Positions 9,964 to 18,230 of a stretch of DNA of 64,000 nt are shown piece after piece (positions within the stretch are counted from its first letter, which is position 1; each line of letters begins with the position of its first letter). The notes beneath the pieces were generated by a model. The model searched no databases, was not told the DNA's origin, and saw nothing but the letters and a program-made list of their open reading frames with translations. The stretch comes from Bradyrhizobium sp. 149 (GTDB lineage Bacteria; Pseudomonadota; Alphaproteobacteria; Rhizobiales; Xanthobacteraceae), in contig NZ_JADPKK010000022.1 of assembly GCF_023073915.1 (NCBI RefSeq), positions 1,798,001 to 1,862,000 of the forward strand, given 5' to 3'. The position numbers were made by a program, and so were the translations under genes.

Positions 9964-10614
9964 TTACGCGTTCAACAACACCGCGCCGATCGCAGCGGCC
10001 ACCGCCTGCTGCGCCGGCTCGACCACGGGAACGCCGATGGCATCCGCAATCGCCGCCCGATGCGAGGCCATGCCGGCGCAGCCCATCACCACGACATCGG
10101 CGCGGCATTGCGAGACCAGCGCGCGGCCGGCTTCAATCAACCGTCCCCGGATGTCCGCGCCTGCCGTCTCCGCCGCGCTCGCGCCGACCGACCAGCTTCC
10201 GGCATAGCGGCTGTCGACGCCCATCAGCCGCACCATCCGCTGCTGGCGGCGGATGCTCGAGGGCGACAGCGCGATGATTCCGAAGCGCTCGCCCAGCATC
10301 AGTGCGCGAAAGATGCCGCACTCGGCGATGCCCATCACCGGCCGCCCGCCGGCCGCCTCGCGCACCGCATGCAGGCCCGGATCGCTGAAGCAGGCCAGCA
10401 CGAAGGCATCCGCATCGTCACGCGACACACGGCTGACCAGCGGCATCACGACGCTGTCGGCATCGCGCTGCGAGCTGATACCGGGCGGTCCCTCGGCAAG
10501 GCCGACCACTTCAATCTCCGGCCCACCCGCGATGCGCAGCGGTGCGACGGCGCCATCGATCGCCGCCGTCACCGATGCGGAGGAGTTGGGATTGATGACG
10601 AGGATGCGGGTCAT
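9964..10614 (-). CDS. Aspartate/glutamate/hydantoin racemase family protein
   Basis: A 216-residue protein with the N-terminal ILVINPNSSASVT typical of the hydantoin and allantoin racemase branch. Both catalytic cysteines are visible: Cys75 in VLACFSDPG and Cys179 in VVMGCAGMA, close to positions 76 and 181 of characterised hydantoin racemases. It should interconvert enantiomers of a 5-substituted hydantoin, allantoin or related ureide. I used the ATG at 10614; a TTG four codons earlier would overlap the preceding gene's stop. Its place beside an N-carbamoyl-D-amino acid hydrolase operon supports the ureide reading. Confidence 0.85.
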   Translation of the reverse strand: MTRILVINPNSSASVTAAIDGAVAPLRIAGGPEIEVVGLAEGPPGISSQRDADSVVMPLVSRVSRDDADAFVLACFSDPGLHAVREAAGGRPVMGIAECGIFRALMLGERFGIIALSPSSIRRQQRMVRLMGVDSRYAGSWSVGASAAETAGADIRGRLIEAGRALVSQCRADVVVMGCAGMASHRAAIADAIGVPVVEPAQQAVAAAIGAVLLNA

Positions 10615-10622
10615 GGCGTGGT

Positions 10623-11507
10623 TCAACTTTTGCCGGCCTCGTGGCGCAGGAAGTTGGCCGCGATCTTCTCACCGGTCGTGATCCAGACATCCGGGCACGA
10701 CTTTGCGTAAGTCAGGAACTCGCGCAGTAGGCGCAGCCGCATCGGCCGGCCGCTGCATTGCGGATGCAGCACGGTGGTCACCATCGCGCCCCAGTCGCGG
10801 ACTTCGTCGAGCTCGTCCTTCCAGATCGAAAGCACATGCTCCTTGGGGAAAATCGGGCGCGGACTGAAGCGCGCGGACAGGCCATGCATCCAGTCGTCAT
10901 AGCTCGCGGTCACCGGCAGTTCGATCGTGCCGGGCTTGCCGTCGGCGAGGCGATGGCGATAGGGCCGCACGTCATCGCGAAACGAGGACGTGTAGACGAT
11001 GCCGTGGCGCACCAACGCCACCCGCAGTTCTTCCGTGAATTCGCCGTAGGGCGCGCGGTAGCCGGTCGGCCTGACGCCGAGCCGGCGCTTGAGCGCCTCA
11101 AAACCGCGCTCGAGCTCCTCCTCGATCCAGGGATCGCCGGGATCGGGCAGCAGATGGTGATAACCGTGATGACCGATCTCGTGGCCGGCCTTGAGAATGG
11201 ACTCGGCCATCGCGGGATGCGCGTCGACCGACCATCCCGTGACGAAGAAGGTCGCCTTGAGATCGAGCTGGTCGAGCAGCTCCAGAAGTTTCGGCGTGCC
11301 GACGCGCGCCTCATAGCCGCCATAGCTCATGGTGATGAGCCGCTGCGCGTGCACCGCGTCCTTGCTGGTCCACGCGCTCTCCGCGTCCACGTCGAACGAC
11401 AGGAACATCGCCGAATTGTACGGCTTCGGCCAGGGGTATTCCGGCGCAGGATCCGCCGTGTTGGCCGGAACGAGCGGAATGCTCTGGAGTGCCTTACTGT
11501 CCAGCAT
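10623..11507 (-). CDS. Polysaccharide-deacetylase-fold hydrolase, PuuE/allantoinase-like
   Basis: A 294-residue NodB-homology protein without a signal peptide. Motif 1 is SFDVDAESAW (Asp-x-Asp type), motif 2 is GHEIGHHGYHH with metal-binding histidines, and motif 3 is GYRAPYGE. The absence of an export signal and the HHGYHH form fit the cytosolic PuuE branch, which includes metal-independent allantoinase and cyclic imide or amide hydrolases, better than chitin deacetylases. It could be the ring-opening step of this operon, which otherwise lacks a classical hydantoinase. The ATG at 11507 gives a 14-base overlap with the preceding binding-protein gene. Confidence 0.8.
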   Translation of the reverse strand: MLDSKALQSIPLVPANTADPAPEYPWPKPYNSAMFLSFDVDAESAWTSKDAVHAQRLITMSYGGYEARVGTPKLLELLDQLDLKATFFVTGWSVDAHPAMAESILKAGHEIGHHGYHHLLPDPGDPWIEEELERGFEALKRRLGVRPTGYRAPYGEFTEELRVALVRHGIVYTSSFRDDVRPYRHRLADGKPGTIELPVTASYDDWMHGLSARFSPRPIFPKEHVLSIWKDELDEVRDWGAMVTTVLHPQCSGRPMRLRLLREFLTYAKSCPDVWITTGEKIAANFLRHEAGKS

Positions 11508-12309
11508 TGATGGTCGCCTTTTCGAGTGCGTTGTCGGTCAGTTTCCACTTGGCAAGCAGCGTACGATACGTGCCGTCCGCGATCAGCGCGTCGACCGCCT
11601 CCAGCATGGCTTGCTGCAGCGCCTTTTCCTTGACCGGCAGAGCGATGCCGGTGAATTGCTGCGCCATGGGCTCGCCCACAGCCGCATACGTGCCGGGCTC
11701 GAGATCCATGATGTAGGGCAGCGTCTCGTTGCCTTGAGCGGCGGCATCGATGCGGCCCTGCCTGAGCTGGGTGCGGGCGTCGGCCGAGCCGTCGGTGCCG
11801 ACGAACTGGATCGGATTGGTGCCGCAATTCTTCTCGCTCCAGGCCGCGATCTGCGCCGGGAACATGGTGCGGCGGCTGGCGCCGACCTTCTTGCCGCAGA
11901 GCGCCATTGCGTCCTTGAACTCCGCCTTGCGCGACTGCTGCACGAAAAACTGCGGACCGCTTCGCAAATAATCGACAAAGGACGCGATCTCGTGCCGGCT
12001 GGCGTAGTCCGTGAAGCCGGACAGGATGGCGTCGACCCGTCCGGTGGAGATCGACGGCATGAACTCGGCAAAGCTTGTCTCCTGCCACTCGATCTTGACG
12101 CCGAGCTTGCGGCCGATGGCCTCGCCGAGATCGATGTCAAAGCCGGACAACGCGTTGGTGGCCGGATCGCGGAACTCCATCGGCGGATAGTTTGGCACCA
12201 GCGCCACCTTGATGCTGCCGCGCTTGGCGATCTCCGCCGGCAGCTCGACTGCCATTATCGGGGCGCTCATGGCCCCAACGAGTGCTGCCGTAACCAAAAG
12301 TCTCTTCAT
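11494..12309 (-). CDS. Polar amino acid-type ABC substrate-binding protein (second of the pair)
   Basis: A 271-residue SBP_bac_3 protein with signal peptide MKRLLVTAALVGAMSAPIMA. The mature part has GSIKVALVPNYPPMEFRD and GFDIDLGEAIGRKLGVK, hallmark GlnH/HisJ-family strands. I chose the ATG at 12309, which has a GGGGG ribosome-binding site seven bases upstream; a GTG two codons before is possible. It resembles the product encoded at 13939-14763 over most of its length, so the operon has two related receptors for one permease and ATPase. Confidence 0.9.
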   Translation of the reverse strand: MKRLLVTAALVGAMSAPIMAVELPAEIAKRGSIKVALVPNYPPMEFRDPATNALSGFDIDLGEAIGRKLGVKIEWQETSFAEFMPSISTGRVDAILSGFTDYASRHEIASFVDYLRSGPQFFVQQSRKAEFKDAMALCGKKVGASRRTMFPAQIAAWSEKNCGTNPIQFVGTDGSADARTQLRQGRIDAAAQGNETLPYIMDLEPGTYAAVGEPMAQQFTGIALPVKEKALQQAMLEAVDALIADGTYRTLLAKWKLTDNALEKATINAGQ

Positions 12310-12323
12310 CAACACGCCCCCAT

Positions 12324-13088
12324 TCAGATCACTGCCGAAAGAAATGCCTTGGTGCGCTCCTCGCGCGGCGTACCCAAGACGTCCGAGGCACGGCCCTGCT
12401 CGACGATCGCACCCTGGTCCATATAGACGACCCGGTCGGCGACCTCGCGCGCGAAGCCGAGCTCGTGCGTCACTACCACCATGGTCATACCGCTCCGCGC
12501 CAGCTCCTTCATGACTGCCAAGACCTCGCCGACGAGTTCGGGATCGAGCGCGCTGGTCGGCTCGTCGAACAGCATCAACATCGGCTTCATCGCCAGCGCA
12601 CGGGCAATGGCGACGCGCTGCTGCTGGCCGCCGGAGAGCTGGGCGGGATACGAATCGGCCTTCGCAGACAACCCGACGCGGCGCAGCAGCTCGACAGCTT
12701 CAGCGCGCACCTCATCGGGTTTTCGGCCCTGCACCTGGAGCGGACCTTCGGTGATGTTTTCGAGCGCCGTCTTGTGCGGAAACAAATTGAAGCGCTGGAA
12801 CACCATTCCGGTCTTCAGCCGCTGCCGCCCGATCTCGCGCTCGCTGAGCCGATGCAGCCGTCCGCCCTGCTCGCGCACGCCCAAGAGCTCGCCGTCGAGC
12901 CAGATGCCGCCGCTGTCGATCGCGGCGAGCTGGTTGATGCAGCGGAGCAACGTGGTCTTGCCCGAGCCGGAGGCGCCGATCAGGCACATCACCTCGCCGG
13001 GCCGGATGTCGAGCGAGACGTTTTTAAGAGCCTGAAACTCGCCAAAACTCTTGCTGACGGAGCGGATCGCGACCAGGGGTTTTGTCAT
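12324..13088 (-). CDS. Polar amino acid-type ABC transporter ATP-binding protein
   Basis: A 254-residue GlnQ/HisP-type ATPase. Walker A is GASGSGKTT, the signature is QLSGGQQQRVAIARAL, Walker B is LMLFDEPTSALDPE and the H-loop is VVTHELGFA. This family normally works as a homodimer with a GlnP-like permease, here encoded just upstream with a four-base overlap. An internal charged insert after Walker A (DGELLGVREQGGRLHRLSER) is seen in some amino acid ABC ATPases. Confidence 0.92.
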   Translation of the reverse strand: MTKPLVAIRSVSKSFGEFQALKNVSLDIRPGEVMCLIGASGSGKTTLLRCINQLAAIDSGGIWLDGELLGVREQGGRLHRLSEREIGRQRLKTGMVFQRFNLFPHKTALENITEGPLQVQGRKPDEVRAEAVELLRRVGLSAKADSYPAQLSGGQQQRVAIARALAMKPMLMLFDEPTSALDPELVGEVLAVMKELARSGMTMVVVTHELGFAREVADRVVYMDQGAIVEQGRASDVLGTPREERTKAFLSAVI

Positions 13089-13942
13089 CGCGCCAACCGC
13101 AATGTGCCGCGTGCAAAACGGCGTTCGAGCAGCATCTGGAGCGGAGTCAGAATCGAGACCACGAGCAGATACCAGAGCCCGGCGACGATCAGGAGCTCGA
13201 TCACGCGCGAATTGGCGTAGTAGATGTTTTCGGCGTTGTGCAGCAATTCCGGATACTGGATGACGCTGGCGAGCGAGGTCGCCTTCACCATGCCGATGAA
13301 CTCGTTGCCGAGCGGCGGGATCACCACCCGCATTGCCTGCGGCAGGACGATCCGGCGCAGCGCACGCAAGCGTCCCATGCCGATCGCCTGCGCCGCCTCA
13401 TATTGCCCGACATCGACCGAGAGCATGCCGGCGCGCATCACTTCCGACGTATAGGCGCCCTGGTTGATGCCGAGCCCGAGCAGCGCGGCAAGGAACGGCG
13501 TCATGACGTCGACGGCGCGCGCGCTCCACAGGCCGGGAATCCCGATGGTCGGAAACACCAGCGCGAGATTGAACCACAGCAGCAGCTGCAGGATCAGCGG
13601 CGTGCCGCGGAACAGCCAGGTGTAGCCGGCGGCGACGGTCTTCAGCACCGGGTTGGGCGACAGCCGCATGATCGCGACGACCACGCCGAGGAAGATGCCG
13701 AGCGCCATCGCCAGCACCGCCATCACCATGGTGTTGACGATGCCTTCGAGAATGACTTTTGCCGTCAGGAAGCGGCTGACATAGGACCATTCGATCTGGC
13801 CAGCCGCGAACGCACGCGCGATCTCTGCCAGCACGAGGACAATCAGCGCTGCGCTGAGCCAGCGAAACCAGTGCGGCTCGCGCGCGATCCGCATCCCCGA
13901 CAGATCGGGAAAACCCTCCGCGAGTGCCGGTGCCGGCTTCAT
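13085..13942 (-). CDS. Polar amino acid-type ABC transporter permease
   Basis: A 285-residue HisM/GlnP-type permease. After a soluble start it has a TM at about residues 27-47, and then the conserved TVMMAVLAM-like region (NTMVMAVLAMALGIFLG) and the docking loop EAAQAIGMGRLRALRRIVLP near residue 210. The start MKPAPALAEG overlaps the stop of the preceding binding-protein gene (ATGA). A single permease gene is present, so it probably homodimerises. Confidence 0.92.
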   Translation of the reverse strand: MKPAPALAEGFPDLSGMRIAREPHWFRWLSAALIVLVLAEIARAFAAGQIEWSYVSRFLTAKVILEGIVNTMVMAVLAMALGIFLGVVVAIMRLSPNPVLKTVAAGYTWLFRGTPLILQLLLWFNLALVFPTIGIPGLWSARAVDVMTPFLAALLGLGINQGAYTSEVMRAGMLSVDVGQYEAAQAIGMGRLRALRRIVLPQAMRVVIPPLGNEFIGMVKATSLASVIQYPELLHNAENIYYANSRVIELLIVAGLWYLLVVSILTPLQMLLERRFARGTLRLAR

Positions 13943-14763
13943 TGCGGCGCCGCGTTCAGCATGGGCTGGGCGACCGCGTTGGCGCCGAGGCCCCATTTGT
14001 CGAGAACGGCCTTGTAGGAGCCGTCGGCGATCATGGCGGTGAGCTTCTCGGTCACCACTTCACGGAGCGCCGCATCGTCCTTTCGGAACATGATGCCCTG
14101 ATAGCCTTTGGCGAAGGGCTCGCCGATCACGCGGTATTTGCCCGCTTCCTGCGTCTGTGCATAAGGCAGCGTCTCGCTGCCTTGCACGGCGGCGTCGATC
14201 CGGCCCTGCTTGAGCTGGTTGCGAACGTCGATCGAGTTCTCGCCCGGCACGTACTGGATCGCCGCCTTGCCGGCCGGCTCGCAATTCTGCTTGCTCCACT
14301 TCTCGATCTCGACCGGAAAGCTGGTGCTGCGGGTGGTGCCGACCTTCTTGCCGCAGAGATCGGTTGCAACTTTCGCCTCGTTGTCCGCCATCACGAAGAA
14401 CTGCGGGCCGGTCCCGAGGTAATCGACGAAATCAGCAGTCTCGCGCCGCGAGGCGCGATCCGAGATGCCGGAGATGATGAAATCGGCACGCCTGGTCTGG
14501 AGCGATGGGATCAATTCGGCGAATGGCGTCTCGCTCCAGACGATCTTCACACCGAGCCGCTTGGCAAGTTCGTTCGCGAGATCGATGTCGAGCCCGACGA
14601 GCTCGTTGGTCGCGGGATCGCGATATTCCATTGGCGCGTAGGTCGAGTTGACCGTGAGCTTCAACGTGCCCGCCTGCTTGATCTCCGCCGGAAGCTCGGC
14701 CGCCTGCGCGGACGTCACGGCCGCCAACGCTGCGATGCCGAGGAAATACGAGAGGCGCGTCAT
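13939..14763 (-). CDS. Polar amino acid-type ABC substrate-binding protein (first of the pair)
   Basis: A 274-residue protein with signal peptide MTRLSYFLGIAALAAVTSA. The GTLKLTVNSTYAPMEYRD and LVGLDIDLANELAKRLGVK segments identify SBP_bac_3. It is translated just ahead of the permease, with which it overlaps by four bases. The close resemblance to the second receptor downstream suggests duplication followed by divergence, perhaps for two related ligands or two enantiomers (inference). Confidence 0.9.
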   Translation of the reverse strand: MTRLSYFLGIAALAAVTSAQAAELPAEIKQAGTLKLTVNSTYAPMEYRDPATNELVGLDIDLANELAKRLGVKIVWSETPFAELIPSLQTRRADFIISGISDRASRRETADFVDYLGTGPQFFVMADNEAKVATDLCGKKVGTTRSTSFPVEIEKWSKQNCEPAGKAAIQYVPGENSIDVRNQLKQGRIDAAVQGSETLPYAQTQEAGKYRVIGEPFAKGYQGIMFRKDDAALREVVTEKLTAMIADGSYKAVLDKWGLGANAVAQPMLNAAPQ

Positions 14764-14798
14764 ATCGGCTCCTTTGCCAGTGTTGTCTGGACGTTCTG

Positions 14799-15755
14799 TC
14801 AGTCCGCGTCGAGAACCGCCGGCTCGATCACGCCGGCGCGCTCGGTGATCACCCTGTATTGCTCCGGCCGCCGGTGGGCGGCGAAGTTGAACATCTTGTC
14901 CTTGCCCTGGCGGCAGAGGTCGAGATCGATGTCGGCGACGATCACCTCGTCGGTCAGCGTTGCGGCCTGTGCGACGATGCGGCCATTGGGATCGACAATG
15001 CAGGAGCCGCCGATCAGGCCGGAACCGTCCTCCTCGCCCGCCTTCGCCACCGAGATCGCCCAGGTCGCGTTCATGTAGGCATTGGCCTGCGTCACCAGCG
15101 TGGAGTGGAAGGTGCGCAGGGAGGCATCTTCCGTGCTGCCGCCGTTGGGATCATAGGCCGCCGAATTGTAGCCGATGCAGACGAGCTCGACGCCTTGCAG
15201 GCCAAGCACGCGCCAGGATTCCGGCCAGCGGCGATCGTTGCAGATCATCATGCCCATGATGGCGTGGGCCCAGGCCGATCCGGAGCGGAAGGCCGGAAAG
15301 CCGAGGTCGCCATATTCGAAATAGCGCTTTTCGAGCTGCTGGTAGCGCGCACCCTGCCGCGGCTCGACCGAGCCCGGCAGGTGCACCTTGCGATAGCGGC
15401 CGAGCAGCTCGCCGTCGCGGTCAACCAGGATGGCGCAATTGTAGCGGCGTCCATCCGGCGTCAACTCGGCATAGCCGACATAGAAGCCGACGCGCAGCGC
15501 GCGCGCGCGGTCGAACAGCGCCGCGACGTGCGGGTTCGGCATGCCACGTTCGAAATAGTGGTCGAGCGCCTCGCCTTCGAGCAGCCAGCGCGGAAAGAAT
15601 GTGGTGAAGGCAAGCTCGGGATACACCACGAGACTGGCGCCGCGGCCGGCCGCCTCCTCCAGCAGGGCAAGCATCCGCGACAGCGTATGCTCGCGCGTAT
15701 CGGCTTTTTGCGTCGGCCCCATCTGTGCGGCGGCGGCGCGAAGAACACGAACCAA
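14799..15755 (-). CDS. N-carbamoyl-D-amino acid hydrolase (nitrilase superfamily)
   Basis: A 318-residue C-N hydrolase with a close match to Agrobacterium D-carbamoylase landmarks: VVYPELAFTTFFPRW, GRYRKVHLPG, MMICNDRRWPE. With a TTG start at 15755, preceded by GGAGG five bases upstream, the catalytic residues number Glu47, Lys123 and Cys172, against Glu47, Lys127 and Cys172 in the characterised enzyme. A longer reading from another TTG at 15767 has no such ribosome-binding site. The enzyme releases a D-amino acid, CO2 and ammonia from its N-carbamoyl derivative. It heads the long minus-strand operon and is divergent from a LysR gene. Confidence 0.88.
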   Translation of the reverse strand: MVRVLRAAAAQMGPTQKADTREHTLSRMLALLEEAAGRGASLVVYPELAFTTFFPRWLLEGEALDHYFERGMPNPHVAALFDRARALRVGFYVGYAELTPDGRRYNCAILVDRDGELLGRYRKVHLPGSVEPRQGARYQQLEKRYFEYGDLGFPAFRSGSAWAHAIMGMMICNDRRWPESWRVLGLQGVELVCIGYNSAAYDPNGGSTEDASLRTFHSTLVTQANAYMNATWAISVAKAGEEDGSGLIGGSCIVDPNGRIVAQAATLTDEVIVADIDLDLCRQGKDKMFNFAAHRRPEQYRVITERAGVIEPAVLDAD

Positions 15756-15890
15756 GATTGCCTCCAATCTGTGCGCAGTGCTGCCTCAATGGGCGAATGA
15801 ACCCTTTGATGCGACGTGCAAATCCGTTGCCATTACGCGGAAGCGGGGCTGCAAAATCAATTCATTCTGCTATGATGTTTTGGCCCAGAG

Positions 15891-15896
15891 TATAAT
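15891..15896 (+). promoter_or_regulatory. TATAAT -10-like box of the second LysR gene
   Basis: A perfect TATAAT hexamer lies only 10 bases ahead of the LysR ATG at 15907. If used, transcription would begin within a few bases of the start codon and give a nearly leaderless message. I see no good -35 at the expected distance; a second TATGAT at 15871 could instead be used. A TTTG-N10-CAAA element at 15805-15822 in the same spacer is a candidate LysR site. Confidence 0.4.
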
Positions 15897-15906
15897 CGGC
15901 AGTGAT

Positions 15907-16833
15907 ATGAACCTGCGCCAACTCGAAATTCTCCGTGCCGTCATCCGCCACCGCACCACGGTGGCGGCGGCCGACGAACTGGCGCTGTCGCAGCCTGCAG
16001 TCAGCAATGCGCTGAAGACGATGGAGGCGCAGGCGGGCTTTGCGCTGTTCGAACGCGTCAACAACCGACTGTTTCCGACCGCGGAAGCGATGGCACTCTA
16101 CAAGGAGAGTGAGGCGATCTTCGCGCTGCACGCCAAGCTCGAGAACCGCGTGCGCGATCTGCGCGAGAACCGCTCCGGGCATCTCGCGCTGGTCGCGACG
16201 CCGCCGCTCGCCTACAGCATCATCCCCTCGGCGCTGTCAGGCTTCCTGCGCCGCCGCCCGGAGACGCGGGTGTTCTTCGATGTGCGGCGCTATGAGGGCA
16301 TCATCGAAGGCGTGCTCAACCGCGTCGCCGAGCTCGGCTTCGCGCTCGGGCTGACGCACCATCCTGGCATCGCCCATGAGGTGGTGCACACCGGCGAGAT
16401 GGTATGCGTGCTGCCGCCGCAGCACCCGCTCGCCGAACTGCCGGTGATCTCGGCTTCGGACCTGTCCGGGCTGCCCTTCATCGGGCTCGAGCGCGGCACA
16501 CGGCTTGGTGAGGCCGTGCGCGACAGTTTTGCCCGCGCCGGCGCGCCGTTCCGGCCGACCGTAGAGGTGCGCTATTGCAACACGGCCTGTGTGCTCGCGG
16601 CCGCCGGCGTCGGCGCCGCGGTGGTCGATCCCTTTTCGCCGCGACAGAACGGCGGGACCGGCCTGATCGTGCGGCCGTTCGCGCCCACGACGCACGCGGT
16701 CGCCTACATGCTATGGTCGGAAGCCGAGCCGCTGTCGCGCCTGGCCAAGGCGTTTCTCAACGAGGTCCGGAAAGAGAGTGCGCTGCTGGAGCGCACAGCG
16801 CCACACCGGCAACATGGGGCAGCAAGCGACTGA
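15907..16833 (+). CDS. LysR-family transcriptional regulator
   Basis: A 308-residue regulator. The helix-turn-helix occupies about residues 3-60 (LRQLEILRAVIRHRTTVAAA, LSQPAVSNALK), followed by the ligand domain with an LVATPPLAYSIIP strand. The ATG at 15907 gives the standard MNLRQLE start; the frame is open upstream but that part is spacer. It diverges from the N-carbamoylase operon and is followed 23 bases later by the glutamine amidotransferase gene, so it likely controls both. Confidence 0.92.
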   Translation: MNLRQLEILRAVIRHRTTVAAADELALSQPAVSNALKTMEAQAGFALFERVNNRLFPTAEAMALYKESEAIFALHAKLENRVRDLRENRSGHLALVATPPLAYSIIPSALSGFLRRRPETRVFFDVRRYEGIIEGVLNRVAELGFALGLTHHPGIAHEVVHTGEMVCVLPPQHPLAELPVISASDLSGLPFIGLERGTRLGEAVRDSFARAGAPFRPTVEVRYCNTACVLAAAGVGAAVVDPFSPRQNGGTGLIVRPFAPTTHAVAYMLWSEAEPLSRLAKAFLNEVRKESALLERTAPHRQHGAASD

Positions 16834-16856
16834 GCTTGACCTTTACCAGAGGGCAC

Positions 16857-17576
16857 ATGGCACGCATCACCATCATCGAGACCGGGCAGGTCCCGCAGAA
16901 ATATCGCGAGCGCCACGGCTCGTTCCCGGACATGTTCGAGCGCATGGTCCGCGCCGAGGACGCGACAGCTACGGTCGACGTCGTTAGCATCCCGAACGGC
17001 GATGTGCTTCCCGATCCGCGCAAACTGGAGGCGGTGCTGATCACCGGCGCGGCCGCCGGCGTCTATGACGGGCTCGACTGGATCGCGCCGCTGGAAGATT
17101 TTGTGCGCACGGCCTACGCCAACAGGACGCCGATGGTCGGCATCTGCTTCGGTCATCAGCTGATCGCGCAGGCATTGGGCGGCACCGTGCGCAAGTCCGA
17201 GAAGGGCTGGGGTATCGGCCGGCACGTCTATCAGGTGCTGCCGGACAACGGCGTCGTCGACGGCGAAGCGGTCGCCATCGCCTGCTCGCATCAGGACCAG
17301 GTGGTCGAAGCACCTGTTGATGCGCTGACGATCCTCTCGTCCGACTTCACCCCGCATGCCGGCCTGCTCTACGCCAACGGCGCCACGCTGACCGTGCAGC
17401 CGCATCCGGAGTTCGACGTCGAGTTTGCGCAAGTGTGCTGTGAGCTGCGCGACGGCAAGGCGCCGGATGCAGTCGTTGCCACGGCCAGGGAGTCACTGGC
17501 GAAGCCGATGGACCACGCCAAGCTCGGCGGGGCGATTACAAGGTTTCTGGCGCGCAAGTCCGTCCCCTCATCCTGA
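16857..17576 (+). CDS. Class I glutamine amidotransferase (GMP-synthase-like GATase1)
   Basis: A 239-residue stand-alone GATase1 domain. The nucleophile is Cys97 in VGICFGHQLIAQ and the His/Glu pair is in VQPHPEFD near the C-terminus. No synthetase partner domain is attached. Proteins of this type include gamma-glutamyl-transfer hydrolases and amidotransferases used in amine catabolism. It is co-oriented with the LysR gene and probably belongs to its regulon. The last codons lie inside a dispersed palindromic repeat. Confidence 0.85.
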   Translation: MARITIIETGQVPQKYRERHGSFPDMFERMVRAEDATATVDVVSIPNGDVLPDPRKLEAVLITGAAAGVYDGLDWIAPLEDFVRTAYANRTPMVGICFGHQLIAQALGGTVRKSEKGWGIGRHVYQVLPDNGVVDGEAVAIACSHQDQVVEAPVDALTILSSDFTPHAGLLYANGATLTVQPHPEFDVEFAQVCCELRDGKAPDAVVATARESLAKPMDHAKLGGAITRFLARKSVPSS

Positions 17577-17677
17577 GGAGCGCACACTTTGCGCGCGTCT
17601 CGAAGGATCGAGGCCCCGCCGCAGCAACAGGGCCTGCATGGTTCGAGACGCCGCTTCGCGGCTCCTCACCATGAGGG
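17566..17677. repeat. Dispersed intergenic palindromic repeat
   Basis: The element opens with CCTCATCCTGAGGAGC and closes with GCTCCTCACCATGAGGG, with internal GTCTCGAAGGAT / GGTTCGAGACGC arms, so it can fold as a long imperfect hairpin. I recognise this as a common Bradyrhizobium intergenic repeat (memory, not a search). It overlaps the stop codon of the amidotransferase gene and sits between that gene and the convergent DUF1348 gene, where it may act as a shared terminator structure. Confidence 0.7.
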
Positions 17678-17685
17678 TTGAAATC

Positions 17686-18156
17686 TCAGAACGGGCTCTC
17701 TCCCAACCCCGGCACATCGGCCGGCCTTGGCCCCGGCGCCGGCCAGTGAAACCGGCGGTCCTTCTCCGCAATCATGATGTCGTTGATCGAGGCTTCGCGC
17801 CGCCTCATCAAGCCTTGGTCATCGAACTCCCACTGTTCGTTGCCGTAGGAGCGATACCACTGGCCGCTGGCATCGTGCCATTCGTACTGGAAGCGCACGG
17901 CGATGCGGTTGCCGTCGAAGGCCCAGAGGTCCTTGATCAGGCGGTAGTCGTGCTCCTTCTCCCATTTGCGGGTGAGGAACGCGACGATGGCTTCGCGGCC
18001 CTGAAAAACCTCGGAGCGATTGCGCCAGCGGCTGTCCTCGGTATAGGCGAGCGAGACGCGCGCCGGGTCGCGCGAATTCCAGGCGTCCTCGGCCATGCGG
18101 GCCTTCTGCGCGGCGGTCTCACGAGTGAAGGGCGGAAGCGGCGGGCGCGACATCAT
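17686..18156 (-). CDS. DUF1348 / NTF2-like protein
   Basis: A 156-residue single-domain protein. The WNSRDPARVSLAYTEDSRWRN segment, FQGREAIVAFL and the C-terminal RREASINDI are typical of DUF1348 members with the SnoaL/NTF2-like cone fold. No enzymatic role is established for this family. It is encoded downstream of the YbgC-like gene on the same strand, with a 74-base gap. Confidence 0.82.
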   Translation of the reverse strand: MMSRPPLPPFTRETAAQKARMAEDAWNSRDPARVSLAYTEDSRWRNRSEVFQGREAIVAFLTRKWEKEHDYRLIKDLWAFDGNRIAVRFQYEWHDASGQWYRSYGNEQWEFDDQGLMRRREASINDIMIAEKDRRFHWPAPGPRPADVPGLGESPF

Positions 18157-18230
18157 GGCCTCATCGGTTGACGGAAGCGCAATCTACGCCTGCATGCCGC
18201 GGAGTCGAGAGGCCGTCCGCTATCGCCCGA

